Virus record (IMG/VR): IMGVR_UViG_3300007770_000005
Span: 1-64,000 of that record
DNA: 64,000 nucleotides
Reading direction: 5' to 3' (one strand)
Source: a virus
The translations under genes were made by a program, and so were the position numbers. Positions 1-9,300 of this stretch are shown in pieces. Numbering within the stretch: the stretch's first letter is position 1; each line of letters starts with the position of its first letter. Under the pieces are notes generated by a model. That model was given only the letters and a program-made list of their open reading frames with translations, was not told the origin of the DNA and searched no databases.

Positions 1-275
1 TGCTGGAGGATGAGGTTTCCAGGCCACCTTCCCGTAGGCTGCTCGTAGTCAGCGAAGCCTCGGCGCATCGCCTGGGAGTCGCCCTTACGTTGAGAGGTCC
101 ACAAGTCGTAGCCCCCACCGCGAGGCGCGGGGTTCTTGGCGTAGGCCCCGCCGTCGAGGCTGTCCTGGGTGGAGATCCTGGAGGCGTCGATGTTCAGGCC
201 CCCACACCCATGCTTCAGGGTGTTGGAGGCGACGGTCCCGGACAGGGGTTTACGCAGAACGTGGACAACCTTCAC
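1..275 (-). CDS. DNA methylase-like protein, cut by left window edge
   Basis: The frame starts with GTG at 273-275, a few bases past the helicase stop (TGA at 277-279), and stays open to position 1, so only about 91 N-terminal residues are visible. A G-rich run about 7 nt upstream could serve as ribosome binding site. The visible part contains RKPLSGTVASNTLKHG, then GGLNIDASRI, then RWPGNLIL. From family knowledge this order (RKPL..TVA.N.LK.G..G.NID..R... then GR.P.NLI) is typical of phage and bacterial site-specific DNA methyltransferases near the target-recognition region. The catalytic motif expected after the window edge cannot be seen. The gene is co-directional with the helicase and probably in the same operon. 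It could be a stand-alone fragment of a larger methylase. Confidence 0.6.
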   Translation of the reverse strand, partial: MKVVHVLRKPLSGTVASNTLKHGCGGLNIDASRISTQDSLDGGAYAKNPAPRGGGYDLWTSQRKGDSQAMRRGFADYEQPTGRWPGNLILQ

Positions 276-276
276 C

Positions 277-1869
277 TCAACCCCCAGTGATCTGTTCTAC
301 AAGGGCTTGCTCATCAACCTTCCCGTCAATGGCGTCCCCAGCTTTCCGCGCTGCTTCAGGAGTCACGTCATGAGTGGTCACAAGCCTCCTGCAATCCCAC
401 ACGATCCCAGAATAGAAGTCAGCGAAAGGTTCGTCGTCCCGTGACTTCAGGCATTGGAGCTTCAACAGCCCCTTCCCAGCGAGTTCTGTGTCAATCCAGC
501 CTGCGGTTACGATGTCAGAGGACCGTTCCGCTTCGTTGGCATAGGACAGGTGGGTGAGGTTGTAGGCACCGCCATTCTTTTCTGCGTTCTTGTAGCCTTC
601 ACGGTTGATCTGGAACAGGGACACCACAGCAATCCCAGCGCCCCGGTTGAAGGACATAGCCAAACGCTTCAGATCACGAATCACCTCATTGAGATTCTCT
701 GTGGTCGAGCGGTGCCTGTGCCTGGGGGACATCAGGCCCGCGTGATCCGCAATAATCATCGAGACTTGAGGATCTTTTGAGTGGATGAGTTCAGACTTCG
801 ACTTCAAATCAGTAACAGTGAAGTCTGACTTGTCGGGGTCAGCCACCTCAATATGGATGGAGCCGTAGTTGTTGGCGCGGTCATTGAAGTCTGGAACAAC
901 ATGCTCCATCAGGAACTTTCGCTCTGGACGGTTGGGGTCCTTGCAGCCGTCAACCAGACCTTCCCGCTCTTCCTCGGACATCTTCTCCAGCACGTCGGGA
1001 GCGAGGGTGTCCAACTCCCCATCCCGGATCCGTTGGTAGGAGACGCACCTTCCAATCCCCAACTCCTTTCGTACCTCATGGAACTTGTCATGGGCCGAGT
1101 GAAGTGCGTACAGGATGCGGCGAACTTGTTGGTAGGGCATCTCCAGGGAGAAGAAAATGGAAGAGTGTCGGTAGTGGACGGCTTGGTTGTAGACCCAGTT
1201 GAGAGCGAGGGTGCTCTTGAGTCCCCCAGTGAAAGCAGCGTGAGTCCAGAGTTCTCCTCGTTTGGCCCCTTTCAAGGCTACATCCATCTGCTCCAAGCCT
1301 GTGAACTGCCCGATACCAGCGAGAGGGTCTGACTCAACCCTCTCGTACTCCTTGACGAAGGAATCCCCGTCGGCAGTGACCTCGCCCGAAAGGCGCACCC
1401 CGGTCGCAGGCATCACAACCTCATGGCCTCGGTCCAGGATGTACCGGATGGCACTGGCAGGACCACGGAGCAGCCGTTCCTCACGGCCTTCTTTGATAGT
1501 GATTCCCGTGTCTACAATCCGTGCTGCTTCGCGCAGAACCTCTGAAACGATTCGTACCCTGCGATCCTCTGCCCGAGCCTCCAGAATGCGGAGGAAGTCG
1601 CCTTGTGTGCGTGAGGGGACGACCGACAAGGCATCGAGCCGGTCCACCACCTCGACTTCGCGCACACTGGTGAAGTGGTTTCGTAGGGTAGTCGCGTCAG
1701 GAACGTGGTGGTACTGGTCCCGAAAATCCAGGACGTAGCTCCAGAGGGCGTTGTCTTCAGGGTTGTCGAACCCAAGCCCTGAATCACGGAGAGCCTGCAT
1801 ATTCCGCAGGAACAACTCCTTATCGTCGGTTGCCTCCGCGATGAACGTGGAGCGAAGCAGTGTCTTCAC
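277..1869 (-). CDS. DnaB-like replicative DNA helicase
   Basis: A 530-residue protein with a RecA-fold C-terminal half like DnaB and T4 gp41. It is expected to form a hexamer that unwinds duplex DNA at the phage replication fork. The visible signatures are a Walker A-like loop at about 211-220 (AAFTGGLKST), SIFFSLEMP at about 237-245, a Walker B-like IIADHAGLM at about 372-380, and the sensor segment SLFQINREG at about 417-425 preceded by NEVIRDLKRLA. The N-terminal ~180 residues are helical and poorly recognisable. The residue before the Walker A lysine is Leu, where Gly is usual. The start is GTG at 1867-1869 with a GGAGGT ribosome binding site 5 nt upstream, overlapping the previous stop (GTGA), which implies translational coupling to the putative loader gene. 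Helicase assignment is firm; the exact subfamily is not. Confidence 0.9.
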   Translation of the reverse strand: MKTLLRSTFIAEATDDKELFLRNMQALRDSGLGFDNPEDNALWSYVLDFRDQYHHVPDATTLRNHFTSVREVEVVDRLDALSVVPSRTQGDFLRILEARAEDRRVRIVSEVLREAARIVDTGITIKEGREERLLRGPASAIRYILDRGHEVVMPATGVRLSGEVTADGDSFVKEYERVESDPLAGIGQFTGLEQMDVALKGAKRGELWTHAAFTGGLKSTLALNWVYNQAVHYRHSSIFFSLEMPYQQVRRILYALHSAHDKFHEVRKELGIGRCVSYQRIRDGELDTLAPDVLEKMSEEEREGLVDGCKDPNRPERKFLMEHVVPDFNDRANNYGSIHIEVADPDKSDFTVTDLKSKSELIHSKDPQVSMIIADHAGLMSPRHRHRSTTENLNEVIRDLKRLAMSFNRGAGIAVVSLFQINREGYKNAEKNGGAYNLTHLSYANEAERSSDIVTAGWIDTELAGKGLLKLQCLKSRDDEPFADFYSGIVWDCRRLVTTHDVTPEAARKAGDAIDGKVDEQALVEQITGG

Positions 1870-2627
1870 TTCTTACCTCCACGATTAGTCTTGCGGTTAC
1901 CTGCTCCCATCGGTGGAGGTGCTACATGACCCGTCGCTGATTGGGTTGTGGTGGTATTGGAAGTCTTATTGGAGGTCTTATTGGCGGCCCTCTTTCCCGA
2001 GGCCAACACTTCTTGGTCCCACCCCTCCAAAGTACCGGCCACCGCATCCGACCAAAAAAGGTGGCCTGCTTTCAGATGGTGGTTCGGCTCATCCCAGATC
2101 CAGGTGGGCTTTCCAGCGTGGTGTCGAAGGTTGATGGCTTCAGCCAAAACCTCGGGGGAAGCCTCGTTGCGGGCCACCTTGACGCCCATTCGTATGATGA
2201 GCAGACCGGGAGGCATCACAAGGTCCGGGATGGAGAGGTAGGAGGTGGACACCATGTAGGCGTCAGGATCAATGATGTCCATTCCCTTGAGAGCTACGGA
2301 ACCCAACCATGCGGTCACAATCTCTGCGTCGGACGTGACCTTGAACCCCCAAGTGGGGGGCATCCGAACCGCAACGTGTCGCATATGACGTTTGAAGGTC
2401 CGACTGTCGGCCCTCACCCTCAAGTTCTTCTTTTCGTACCCCAACAAGGGTGATTCGGGGATGATGGCCGCTTTCGACAGACCTTTCATCCCACGCTCCA
2501 CGTTGGAGAGAATATCGCTGTGCAAGACGCAGACGCACCTGCGGTAAGAGGGTGGGTGGGGAGGCTTGGATTCAGCCCGTACAGTCCCGGTGCCCTCGCA
2601 GTGGGGGCAGTCCTCTCTCGCACTCAT
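1866..2627 (-). CDS. Putative helicase loader-like protein (degenerate ATPase)
   Basis: A 253-residue protein immediately upstream of, and overlapping, the DnaB-like helicase gene. The N terminus has a cysteine cluster, CPHCEGTG at about 7-14 followed by RRCVCV at about 30-35, which could bind zinc. The middle segment IPDLVMPPGLLIIRMG followed by EVLAEAINLRHHAGKPTW resembles the Walker B/sensor region of DnaC/DnaI-type loaders (DLLIID.LG ... R...KPT). No Walker A motif is visible, so if related it would be a degenerate AAA+ fold. The C-terminal ~45 residues are low-complexity, rich in Asn, Thr and Gly, with a basic end. The start ATG overlaps the SNF2 stop codon as ATGA, with GGGAGA upstream. 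The loader function is inferred mainly from position and one motif; an unknown replication accessory is the alternative. Confidence 0.5.
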   Translation of the reverse strand: MSAREDCPHCEGTGTVRAESKPPHPPSYRRCVCVLHSDILSNVERGMKGLSKAAIIPESPLLGYEKKNLRVRADSRTFKRHMRHVAVRMPPTWGFKVTSDAEIVTAWLGSVALKGMDIIDPDAYMVSTSYLSIPDLVMPPGLLIIRMGVKVARNEASPEVLAEAINLRHHAGKPTWIWDEPNHHLKAGHLFWSDAVAGTLEGWDQEVLASGKRAANKTSNKTSNTTTTQSATGHVAPPPMGAGNRKTNRGGKK

Positions 2628-4207
2628 CCCTGTCTCCCGATAGCGTCCATAACCAATGCGTCGTAAAGGTCTTTCACGTCAGACCCTACCGAGTAGACCT
2701 TTCCAGTACCCTTTTCGCCCCTCAACCTTTCCCCAAGAACCGCCTCGATCAACCCCATCTTCTTGCGGAGGACCGCCTGCACCCGTTCATCCACTGTGTC
2801 GTTACAGATGAGGTGGAAGGCGTACACCCGGTCATGGTCGGAACCGATACGGATCATCCGGCCCAACACCTGGAGGTAGTCTCCAGCACTCCACGGAGTG
2901 TCGAAGAACACGAGAGCCTTGGCCGCCTGAAGGTTGATCGCATCGCCCCCAGCCATCGTGATGAAGATGACATTGGTATCCGAGTTGGGGTCTTGGAAGG
3001 CTTCCATCGCCGCCTTTCGCTCGTCCCCGTCTTCTTCCCCGGTCACCCGGACACACTTGGCACCGGCTTTTTCCAGAATGGGGATGGCGACGTCCACCAT
3101 CTTCTTGAAGCGGGTGAAGACAATGACCTTCTCCCCTGCCAGTTCCCCTTCCTCCGACACCAGTGATTCCAGCGCGTCCATCTTCTCGGATGAGTAGCCC
3201 TCGAACCCGATGAGGTCAGGGTGGTTCACGATCTCCTGGCAGTAGATGAGAGCCGTGAGTTGTGTTGTCTCCCGGTCCTCCCCATCCCCATGCTCCAACA
3301 ACCCATCCAGAGCTTCTTTGTACTTCTCTCGTTGGAACTTGGACATGCCGACATAAACATCCCTGGTTGTCAGGACCGGAAGCTCATGGGCAACCTGATG
3401 CTTGGGCCTTCCAAGGTAGTAGGGGTCAATCGCATCTCGGAAGCGGTGAACGTCTTGGTCCCGGTAGCCCACAATCACAGGGATTTGCCGACCGCGTGCC
3501 ACCGTCTGCATCCGCAAGATGCAGTAGTTCTGCATGAAGGCGTTCTTGGACATTCGGAACAGGTCTGGAACCACCACACGGTAGATCCCGTACCCCTCCA
3601 TAAGAGAGTTCTTGATGAGGGTGGCCGTCAAAGCCCATACCCGTTCTGCCTGCCCACTCAGGTACTGGCAAATCTTATGGACCCGTGTGGAGGCGTTTTT
3701 GTAGACCGTGGCCTCGTCGGTGACGAGGACATACCCCTCCCAATGCTGGATGCGGGCAAAGTCGTTACACGCGCTGCTGTACCCCTGAATGAGCACAGAA
3801 GGCCCTGTGGAAGCCTCCCAGTCGCTTTGAATCTTGACCCGCTTGGCGGGACTGCCCTGGGCCACAAAGACAGCGACATGCTGGGTAAAACGCTCGAACT
3901 CCGACTCCCATTGAGGAACGGAAGACTTCTTGGTGAGGATGAGAACCTTTTGGTCCGGGTTTTTCTCCCACAGATGGCACAAGGCAGCAATCGTCTCAAC
4001 GGTCTTGCCAAGACCTGTATCGTCACCCACCACGAAGCGTTTCATAGCCAGTAGGTGGACTACCATTTGGGTCTGGTAGGAGCGCAACTCGAAAGGCACT
4101 ACGCTCCCATCACGCTTGGTGATGGTGGAGGCCATATGAGAAGGTGCGGGGAGTTTCAGATCATCCTTTTCACGGATCTTCTTCAACTTCGCGTGAACGC
4201 TTTGCAT
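2624..4207 (-). CDS. SNF2-family (SF2) DNA helicase / translocase
   Basis: A 527-residue ATP-dependent DNA translocase. The Q-motif region (ELRSYQTQMV, about 40-49) precedes Walker A GDDTGLGKT at about 61-69, the DEAT box (VTDEATVYKN, about 162-171), and motif III TAT at about 194-196. The C-terminal helicase lobe shows VIVFTRFKK, FITMAGGDAINLQAA, FFDTPWSAGDYLQVLGR and motif VI QVLGRMIRIG at about 446-455. This order is diagnostic of the SNF2/Rad54 group. Its place in a cluster with the replicative helicase suggests a role in recombination, fork restart or displacing host proteins, but that is inference. The ATG at 4205-4207 has a GGAGG ribosome binding site 7 nt upstream, partly embedded in an inverted repeat (see the regulatory feature). 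The next gene overlaps the stop by 4 bp. Confidence 0.92.
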   Translation of the reverse strand: MQSVHAKLKKIREKDDLKLPAPSHMASTITKRDGSVVPFELRSYQTQMVVHLLAMKRFVVGDDTGLGKTVETIAALCHLWEKNPDQKVLILTKKSSVPQWESEFERFTQHVAVFVAQGSPAKRVKIQSDWEASTGPSVLIQGYSSACNDFARIQHWEGYVLVTDEATVYKNASTRVHKICQYLSGQAERVWALTATLIKNSLMEGYGIYRVVVPDLFRMSKNAFMQNYCILRMQTVARGRQIPVIVGYRDQDVHRFRDAIDPYYLGRPKHQVAHELPVLTTRDVYVGMSKFQREKYKEALDGLLEHGDGEDRETTQLTALIYCQEIVNHPDLIGFEGYSSEKMDALESLVSEEGELAGEKVIVFTRFKKMVDVAIPILEKAGAKCVRVTGEEDGDERKAAMEAFQDPNSDTNVIFITMAGGDAINLQAAKALVFFDTPWSAGDYLQVLGRMIRIGSDHDRVYAFHLICNDTVDERVQAVLRKKMGLIEAVLGERLRGEKGTGKVYSVGSDVKDLYDALVMDAIGRQG

Positions 4208-4208
4208 C

Positions 4209-4250
4209 GAGGGGCCTCCATCTACAAGGGAATACCCTCAAATGCCCCTC
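4209..4250 (-). promoter_or_regulatory. Nested inverted repeat in the SNF2 leader
   Basis: The 54-nt gap before the SNF2 start contains a perfect 7-bp inverted repeat, GAGGGGC at 4209-4215 and GCCCCTC at 4244-4250. A second one is nested inside it: AGGG at 4227-4230 and CCCT at 4235-4238. In the minus-strand mRNA the lower arm lies between the GGAGG ribosome binding site and the ATG, so folding could hide the start. A regulatory role is inferred. Confidence 0.45.
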
Positions 4251-4261
4251 TGGCACCCCCC

Positions 4262-4888
4262 CTATGCAGTCAACAAAGCCTTCATCGCCTGGGGCCTGTC
4301 CACGGGCAGGCGGTTGTAGTCCAAGCCCCGGATGAAATCAGCCTCAAAAAGCTCCTCCGCGTCCTCCTTGCTGCACTCCTCACCGTAGAGACAGGAGCAG
4401 GCTTTCTGGACTGCGGGGACGGCCTGCGCCTCCAGGCGAGCAAACACCCGAAGCAGAGGCTTTTGGAACTCTCTTGCGGAAGCCTTGGCCAGTTCCTTGA
4501 ACACCTTGCCCATCGCCTTGGGGTCTTCCGGCATCAGGAATCCTCGGGTCCCTCCCTGCTGCCTGTCTCTGACCCGGACCTTTTTTCCAGCCATGTAAAA
4601 CAACTCTGTCAGGAGACGTAGCTGCTTCCGTTCTTGGGGGGACAGTCCTGACGGCCACACTGATTCACGGGCAAACAGGTTGGCGATGACGTAGTTAGGG
4701 GCAACCCGGTACTCGTGTCCCAGTCGCATGATGAGAGGCCACACCTGCGACCCGAAAGGCTTCATGGCAGCGTTTAGCTTCTTGGACACGTCCTTGACGA
4801 TGTTGAATATCTCATCGCCCTCCGCATACATACATGCTTGGTTCGGATCGTTGGTGTTTAGGGGTGGGGTGGCAACTCGATGCTGCAT
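4262..4888 (-). CDS. Hypothetical protein in the replication cluster
   Basis: A 208-residue soluble-looking protein that I do not recognise. It has a helical middle (DEIFNIVKDVSKKLNAAMK, then HEYRVAPNYVIANLFARES), a basic stretch KKVRVRDRQQGG at about 104-115, and a Cys-containing segment CSCLYGEEC at about 167-175. I chose ATG at 4886-4888 because GAGGAG lies 5 nt upstream and because it overlaps the preceding stop as TGATG. A GTG one codon earlier is possible. It sits between a gene with a peptidoglycan-binding-like motif and the SNF2 helicase, in the same direction, so it is probably co-transcribed with the DNA-metabolism genes. No function is assigned. Confidence 0.7.
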   Translation of the reverse strand: MQHRVATPPLNTNDPNQACMYAEGDEIFNIVKDVSKKLNAAMKPFGSQVWPLIMRLGHEYRVAPNYVIANLFARESVWPSGLSPQERKQLRLLTELFYMAGKKVRVRDRQQGGTRGFLMPEDPKAMGKVFKELAKASAREFQKPLLRVFARLEAQAVPAVQKACSCLYGEECSKEDAEELFEADFIRGLDYNRLPVDRPQAMKALLTA

Positions 4889-5694
4889 CACGGCTCCTCA
4901 ATCATAAGGATGACCTTTCCAGGCCCATCACAAGACAAGGTGTAGCCCGTCTTGGTTCGCATGGATCGGACTGCACCTGAAGTGAAGGCTTGAGATCCTC
5001 CAGGAAGGATGACATGGCCCACCTTCGCGGATTTAGGGGAAGGTTTGGGTGCTTTCATCTTGGCGACTGCTTTGGCGATGTCTGCTGAAAGCATCCCGCC
5101 CAACCCCAGAGCACGCAAAGCGGAGAGGGTGCGCTCCCCAAGCTCCCCGTCCACAGGACCGCAGTTGATACCCAGACGGTGGAGGTGCGCTTGGATCAGG
5201 CGTTCCGTAGGTTGTCCCCCCTCCCACTTGCCCACAACTACTTGGGCCGCAGCACACGCTGAAGGCCATGCCCACTCGCCTCTTCCTTCCCCGTGTAGGG
5301 AATCTATGACATGGTTCCAAGGACCGAGGAAGTGGAAAACATGGTCATGCACACCAGGGACCGGGTATCGCTGCCAAGGCGTGAACCCCAACGGCACTGC
5401 CAACCCCCACAGGATTGCAAGCTCCAACTCCTTTCGAGTTCCTGCATCCCCGTCGAAGTCCGTCAGTGACACCTTCAACCCGACCTCTCGGCCAGCCATC
5501 CTCATCGAAAGGTGTGGGGGAAGCTCGGTAGGACCAACCTCTCCTTGCCAGTTCGCTTCTTGGGCCGGGGTTCCTGAATAGTGGACCTTCACCCCGCCGT
5601 GCTCAACAGCCGCCTTCTCCAGCTTCTGCATCGCCTTCTCTACGTCAGGCGTCACCAGAGTTGAACGGAATGGAACCAGCTTGTCGTGCTTCAC
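4888..5694 (-). CDS. Hypothetical protein with peptidoglycan-binding-like motif
   Basis: A 268-residue protein and the first gene of the minus-strand replication block. Residues about 185-215 (IQAHLHRLGI.CGPVDGELG followed by ERTLSALRALGL) match the PG_binding_1 pattern (LQ..L..LG...G.VDG.FG..T..A...). The N-terminal two thirds are rich in aromatic residues and His (GVHDHVFHFLGPW) and match no family I know. No signal peptide or membrane segment is visible, which would be unusual for a secreted wall enzyme. If wall binding is real, the enzyme could depend on a holin for release. Alternatively the repeat has been reused for something else. The start is GTG at 5692-5694 with GGAGG 6 nt upstream. 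The stop overlaps the next ATG by one base. Confidence 0.6.
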   Translation of the reverse strand: MKHDKLVPFRSTLVTPDVEKAMQKLEKAAVEHGGVKVHYSGTPAQEANWQGEVGPTELPPHLSMRMAGREVGLKVSLTDFDGDAGTRKELELAILWGLAVPLGFTPWQRYPVPGVHDHVFHFLGPWNHVIDSLHGEGRGEWAWPSACAAAQVVVGKWEGGQPTERLIQAHLHRLGINCGPVDGELGERTLSALRALGLGGMLSADIAKAVAKMKAPKPSPKSAKVGHVILPGGSQAFTSGAVRSMRTKTGYTLSCDGPGKVILMIEEP

Positions 5695-5740
5695 GGGGGC
5701 CTCCAGCTATACGGTCGTCATAGAGGCTTTACCCATATCA

Positions 5741-5775
5741 GGGGGGTTCCCACTCTCCCCCCTCCCCGTAAAGAG
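5741..5775 (+). promoter_or_regulatory. Putative phage promoter, site A
   Basis: GGGGGGTTCC at 5741-5750 is followed after 16 bases by CGTA at 5767-5770 (then AAG). The same arrangement occurs at three other places, each upstream of a plus-strand unit. The spacing fits a -35/-10 promoter. The predicted transcript would start near 5780, just ahead of the AAGGAGA ribosome binding site of the WGR gene. This divergent gap (5695-5793) must also supply the minus-strand block. Confidence 0.65.
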
Positions 5776-5793
5776 GAGGAAGGAGACAGTAAA

Positions 5794-6306
5794 ATGCCTA
5801 CACCGACAACCATTGGACAAGCTACACGGGCCTACCATGCGGGACAGCCTTTCCTCATCCGTCTGGAGTACCGAGGATCTAACCACAAGAACGAGTGTGG
5901 ATACTCTTCCAAGTGGTGGACCCTGGAGTATGACCCGAAGCGAGGGTCGATACACGAGGTCTACTGCAACTGGGGCGCTACCGGAACAACTGGACGAGCA
6001 AACCCGGTCGTGTACGACTTCGAGAAGGCGTCAAAGAAGTTTGACGAGAAGATGTACAAGAAGGGCTACACCTACTGCTCCTCTACTAATGGCGGTGCCT
6101 ACAACCTCAAGAGCGCGGCTCCTGTGAAGGAGAAGCTGGCTTCCATGCCTTTCCCCTTCAACGCCATTCACTCCATCCATTCGCAGGGGGATGGTTATGT
6201 CGCGATGGACGAGAACGGTGCCCTTCTGATGTCTCTGCTGCCAAACGTGGCGCAAGAGCTTATCGGTATGAGCGAAGACCTCCGTACTCGCAGCCCTTGG
6301 GCTTGA
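5794..6306 (+). CDS. WGR-domain protein
   Basis: A 170-residue protein. Residues about 36-90 (KWWTLEYDPKRGSIHEVYC, then NWGATGTTGRANP, then FEKASKKFDEKMYKKGYTY) fit the WGR domain: a conserved Trp-Gly with Gly-x-x-Gly, then a helix with Lys and Lys-Gly-Tyr. WGR domains occur in PARPs, where they contact DNA ends, and in stand-alone bacterial proteins. The phage role is unknown. The rest, including the C-terminal ~70 residues, matches nothing I know. ATG at 5794 is chosen because AAGGAGA lies 7 nt upstream; an earlier in-frame ATG at 5686 would place the start inside the opposite gene and the promoter. It is a single-gene plus-strand unit with its own putative promoter, ending 4 bp from a converging gene. 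Confidence 0.75.
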   Translation: MPTPTTIGQATRAYHAGQPFLIRLEYRGSNHKNECGYSSKWWTLEYDPKRGSIHEVYCNWGATGTTGRANPVVYDFEKASKKFDEKMYKKGYTYCSSTNGGAYNLKSAAPVKEKLASMPFPFNAIHSIHSQGDGYVAMDENGALLMSLLPNVAQELIGMSEDLRTRSPWA

Positions 6307-6310
6307 GAGC

Positions 6311-9300
6311 CTACGGGCAGGGATCGTCGCTGGCAGGATCAATGTTCGGGTAGGGGGCAAGTTCAATGTTCGCGTCTTCAGCACCCTTGGTGTGACCGCT
6401 TACCATCGGATACCCCTCCAGCCGATAACGATCCGCAGCCGAGTAGCCCTTACCGTACCCGGTGGGGCTAATCTGCCCAGCCAAGAGATAGTCTGTGCCT
6501 TCCTCAAGAGGCCCGCGTCCGTAGATTGCTGTGGTAGCAACCACCATCTGAACCTCATCCCCATAAGAGGTAGTCTCATTAGTGGAGAAGGCTGTTTCCT
6601 TGTAGTTCCGAACCAGGAAGGCACGACCAACCAAAGCAGCACCCTTCAGGACAGGGGCATCTTCCGTGCTCCACCCTCCAAAACTCCACTCCACCGGCCC
6701 TCCGGGGAGCTTGTCGAGGTTGTATAGGGAGCCGCCGCCCCGGTACAAACGGAACTGCCTGACGCCCGCTGGAGCGTCATAAGAGTAGGCGAGGTACTGC
6801 TCAACGGCCCCGTCCACCATTCCAATAGAAGCGCCAGCTTCGCCCAGCAGTCTCCGATACTCCCCCTCTTGTCCGAGAGGTGACGTCACCGTGGGTGCGA
6901 AGTCAGAGACCGTTGCTTTGCTGTCGAAAGGCATCCCGACACGCAACGGGTCTTCCCCAACAAAGTCCGAGTCTTGGACCAGGATTCCAAGAGGCAGTCG
7001 TTCTGTCATTCCCGCTACGTTCACAGGTGTAGGACTACCGATGCTCGCCGCGCCGTTCATCGGGATGTCCGGTGCCCATAGAGTGAGCCGGTTCAGGTTC
7101 GTCAAGTTGTTGGGAACCGAGCCGAAACCACCTATTCCACCTCTCCAGCCCAGTATTCCGGGAGACGGCAGCCACTTATCAATCCGGCCACCGAGGACGG
7201 CGTGTTGCGAACCACCTGCGGTCCTGTCGGTGTTCAACTCCACCACAATATCCTGGCCCGCCGAACCCCCATCAAGGGACGTAAGCCATACTTTGTTGTC
7301 CCCCGTGTAAGTGGGCATCACCCGCAAGCCTCTAATCAGACGTTGGTTCTGGCTTCCACTGATCATCAGCGTATACAGGGCGAGTGCGGAGGCAGTGGCA
7401 TCTGCACCAACAGTCAGGACGGCGCTTCCCCATTCATAGGTGACTGCCACCTCACCCCTTCGGATGGTGATCGTCTCGTTACCGTCGGCAGTTGAAAGCA
7501 AGCTGTTGGTGACGACGCTGTAGCCTACCCCACCCTGGTTCGCCCAAGAGGGTTGTCCTTCAGTGAAGGCGCGTGCAGCAACCTGATACTGGGGTGCCGT
7601 GGCCGATGCCGGGATCCGGCCTCCCGAATCATTCAGGTAGCCGACATCCGTGATGGTTCCCGGAAAAACAGAACCCCCGATTTTTCCGGTTCCCAGCGTA
7701 GTGTAAAAGTCACACGCGGCAAGGATTTCCAGAGAGCGTGGGTTGGGCTTCTCGGGGATCTGGGTGTACCCGTGAGCATTGTCATACTGTTGGATAGCTG
7801 CGTGGATTTCGTAGGCATTAGCCACCGAAACCTGCCCGTACCGGGTCGAGTAGTCAGTAAGTCCAGGACTCCGAACAGAGAGGCCCTTGGTCATGTAGGG
7901 GTCGCCCTGGTACACAGACCTTCGATACGCGATGTAGGTCTGTGTGTCGTTTGGAGCGGCTGCGGGGATCACCATCTCACAGTCAGTCAAGTTCCCAAGC
8001 GCCGTGGGGTCGTTTCCTTCACCGTTGTGGATACGCACAGCAACATAGTTGTTGTCGTCAATGAACCCGGTGCCGAACCCAAAGCAGGTGAACTGAACAA
8101 GGAAGTCGAAATCATCCCAGTCTTCACCGTCCGTGTAGTGGGCAGACCGGCGAATATCGATCACGTCTTCTGGGATCATGTAGGTATGAGAGCCAGAATC
8201 ACCGGTAACATCTTCACCGCCGCTGCGGTTGATGTAGAGGGTCTGCTTGTCTGCACCTGTCCGAAGCAGGTTGGGGATATGGCCTGTCACTGGGGTTACC
8301 CGGTCAGCCTCCCATGCCCCAATACCATCCCAGTCCCGCATGTCGTAAACGCCGTAAACACGGGCGATGCCGAGGTATGGGGGAAGCTCAACACCCCGGA
8401 GTCCTCGGGGAGTGTCCGTCGAGATGACGTTTACATCCTCTCGGCAGCGACCCTGGTAGCAAGTGCCAGCGCCACCGGAGATGGCTCCGTACTGGCCGTA
8501 CTCCAAGCCTGTAGTAGCCGGATCTCCAGTCTGACAGTACATGAATCCAACGCCTGCGACCCCGCCGTTGTCCGTGCCACCGATGACATTGAATACCTGG
8601 GAGGAGTCAGAGGTGTTGTCGTGGAAGAGGTGGTTCACACCTTCCAAAAAGGAACCCGTCCCGGCACCGCTTGTGTCTTGGTAGAAGGGGATGTCCTGAC
8701 GACCAAAGCGAGGCATGTACTGCGGAGGCAAGGAATATCCCCAAGTACGGGACCCCTGAAAGAGACCTGCGCCGTCAATGCTTGATCCCGCCCCTGGCCC
8801 GAGGGCGTAGGTTGCCGGGTACAAGGCCGTGCTTGCGCTCAAATCATAGAGGGGGAGGGTCATGCCCTTGTGCTGGAAGGGACGGAAAAGAACCGTCTTC
8901 GACCCAGGATCAACGAATAGCTCTGATTCACGGGACTCTTGTGAGAGGTGGATCCTTCCACCGCCGTAAGATTCCGCGTAGGGGGCGCTCATGCCCTTGC
9001 TGTCCAACCGATTCCAGGTCTGGAGCAACTCGGTCGGGTAGTAGGATTCCGCTACCGAAACGACGCCCGCCTCCGAATAGAACACAGGGTCAATCGAGGT
9101 GGGTGCCTGCCGAAGCAGGCTGGATCCAGGCTGGATCACGGCAAAGGCATCAATGCCCTCGTTTGCAACCCGCGCTGTGCCACCCCGACCGGGGGAGTAG
9201 GAAAGCGTGAGGCTAACGAGGAAATCCCCACTGATGGGCTGGGCAATGGGGTTGGCCCCCAGATTTGACGAGTTCCAGGGGTTCGCTTGGCCTGCGAAAT

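Noticed and set aside
7553-8785. 410-codon open frame on the plus strand
   Set aside because: It lies wholly opposite the 1,825-residue structural gene, has no ribosome binding site or promoter element, and its composition is that of an antisense shadow.
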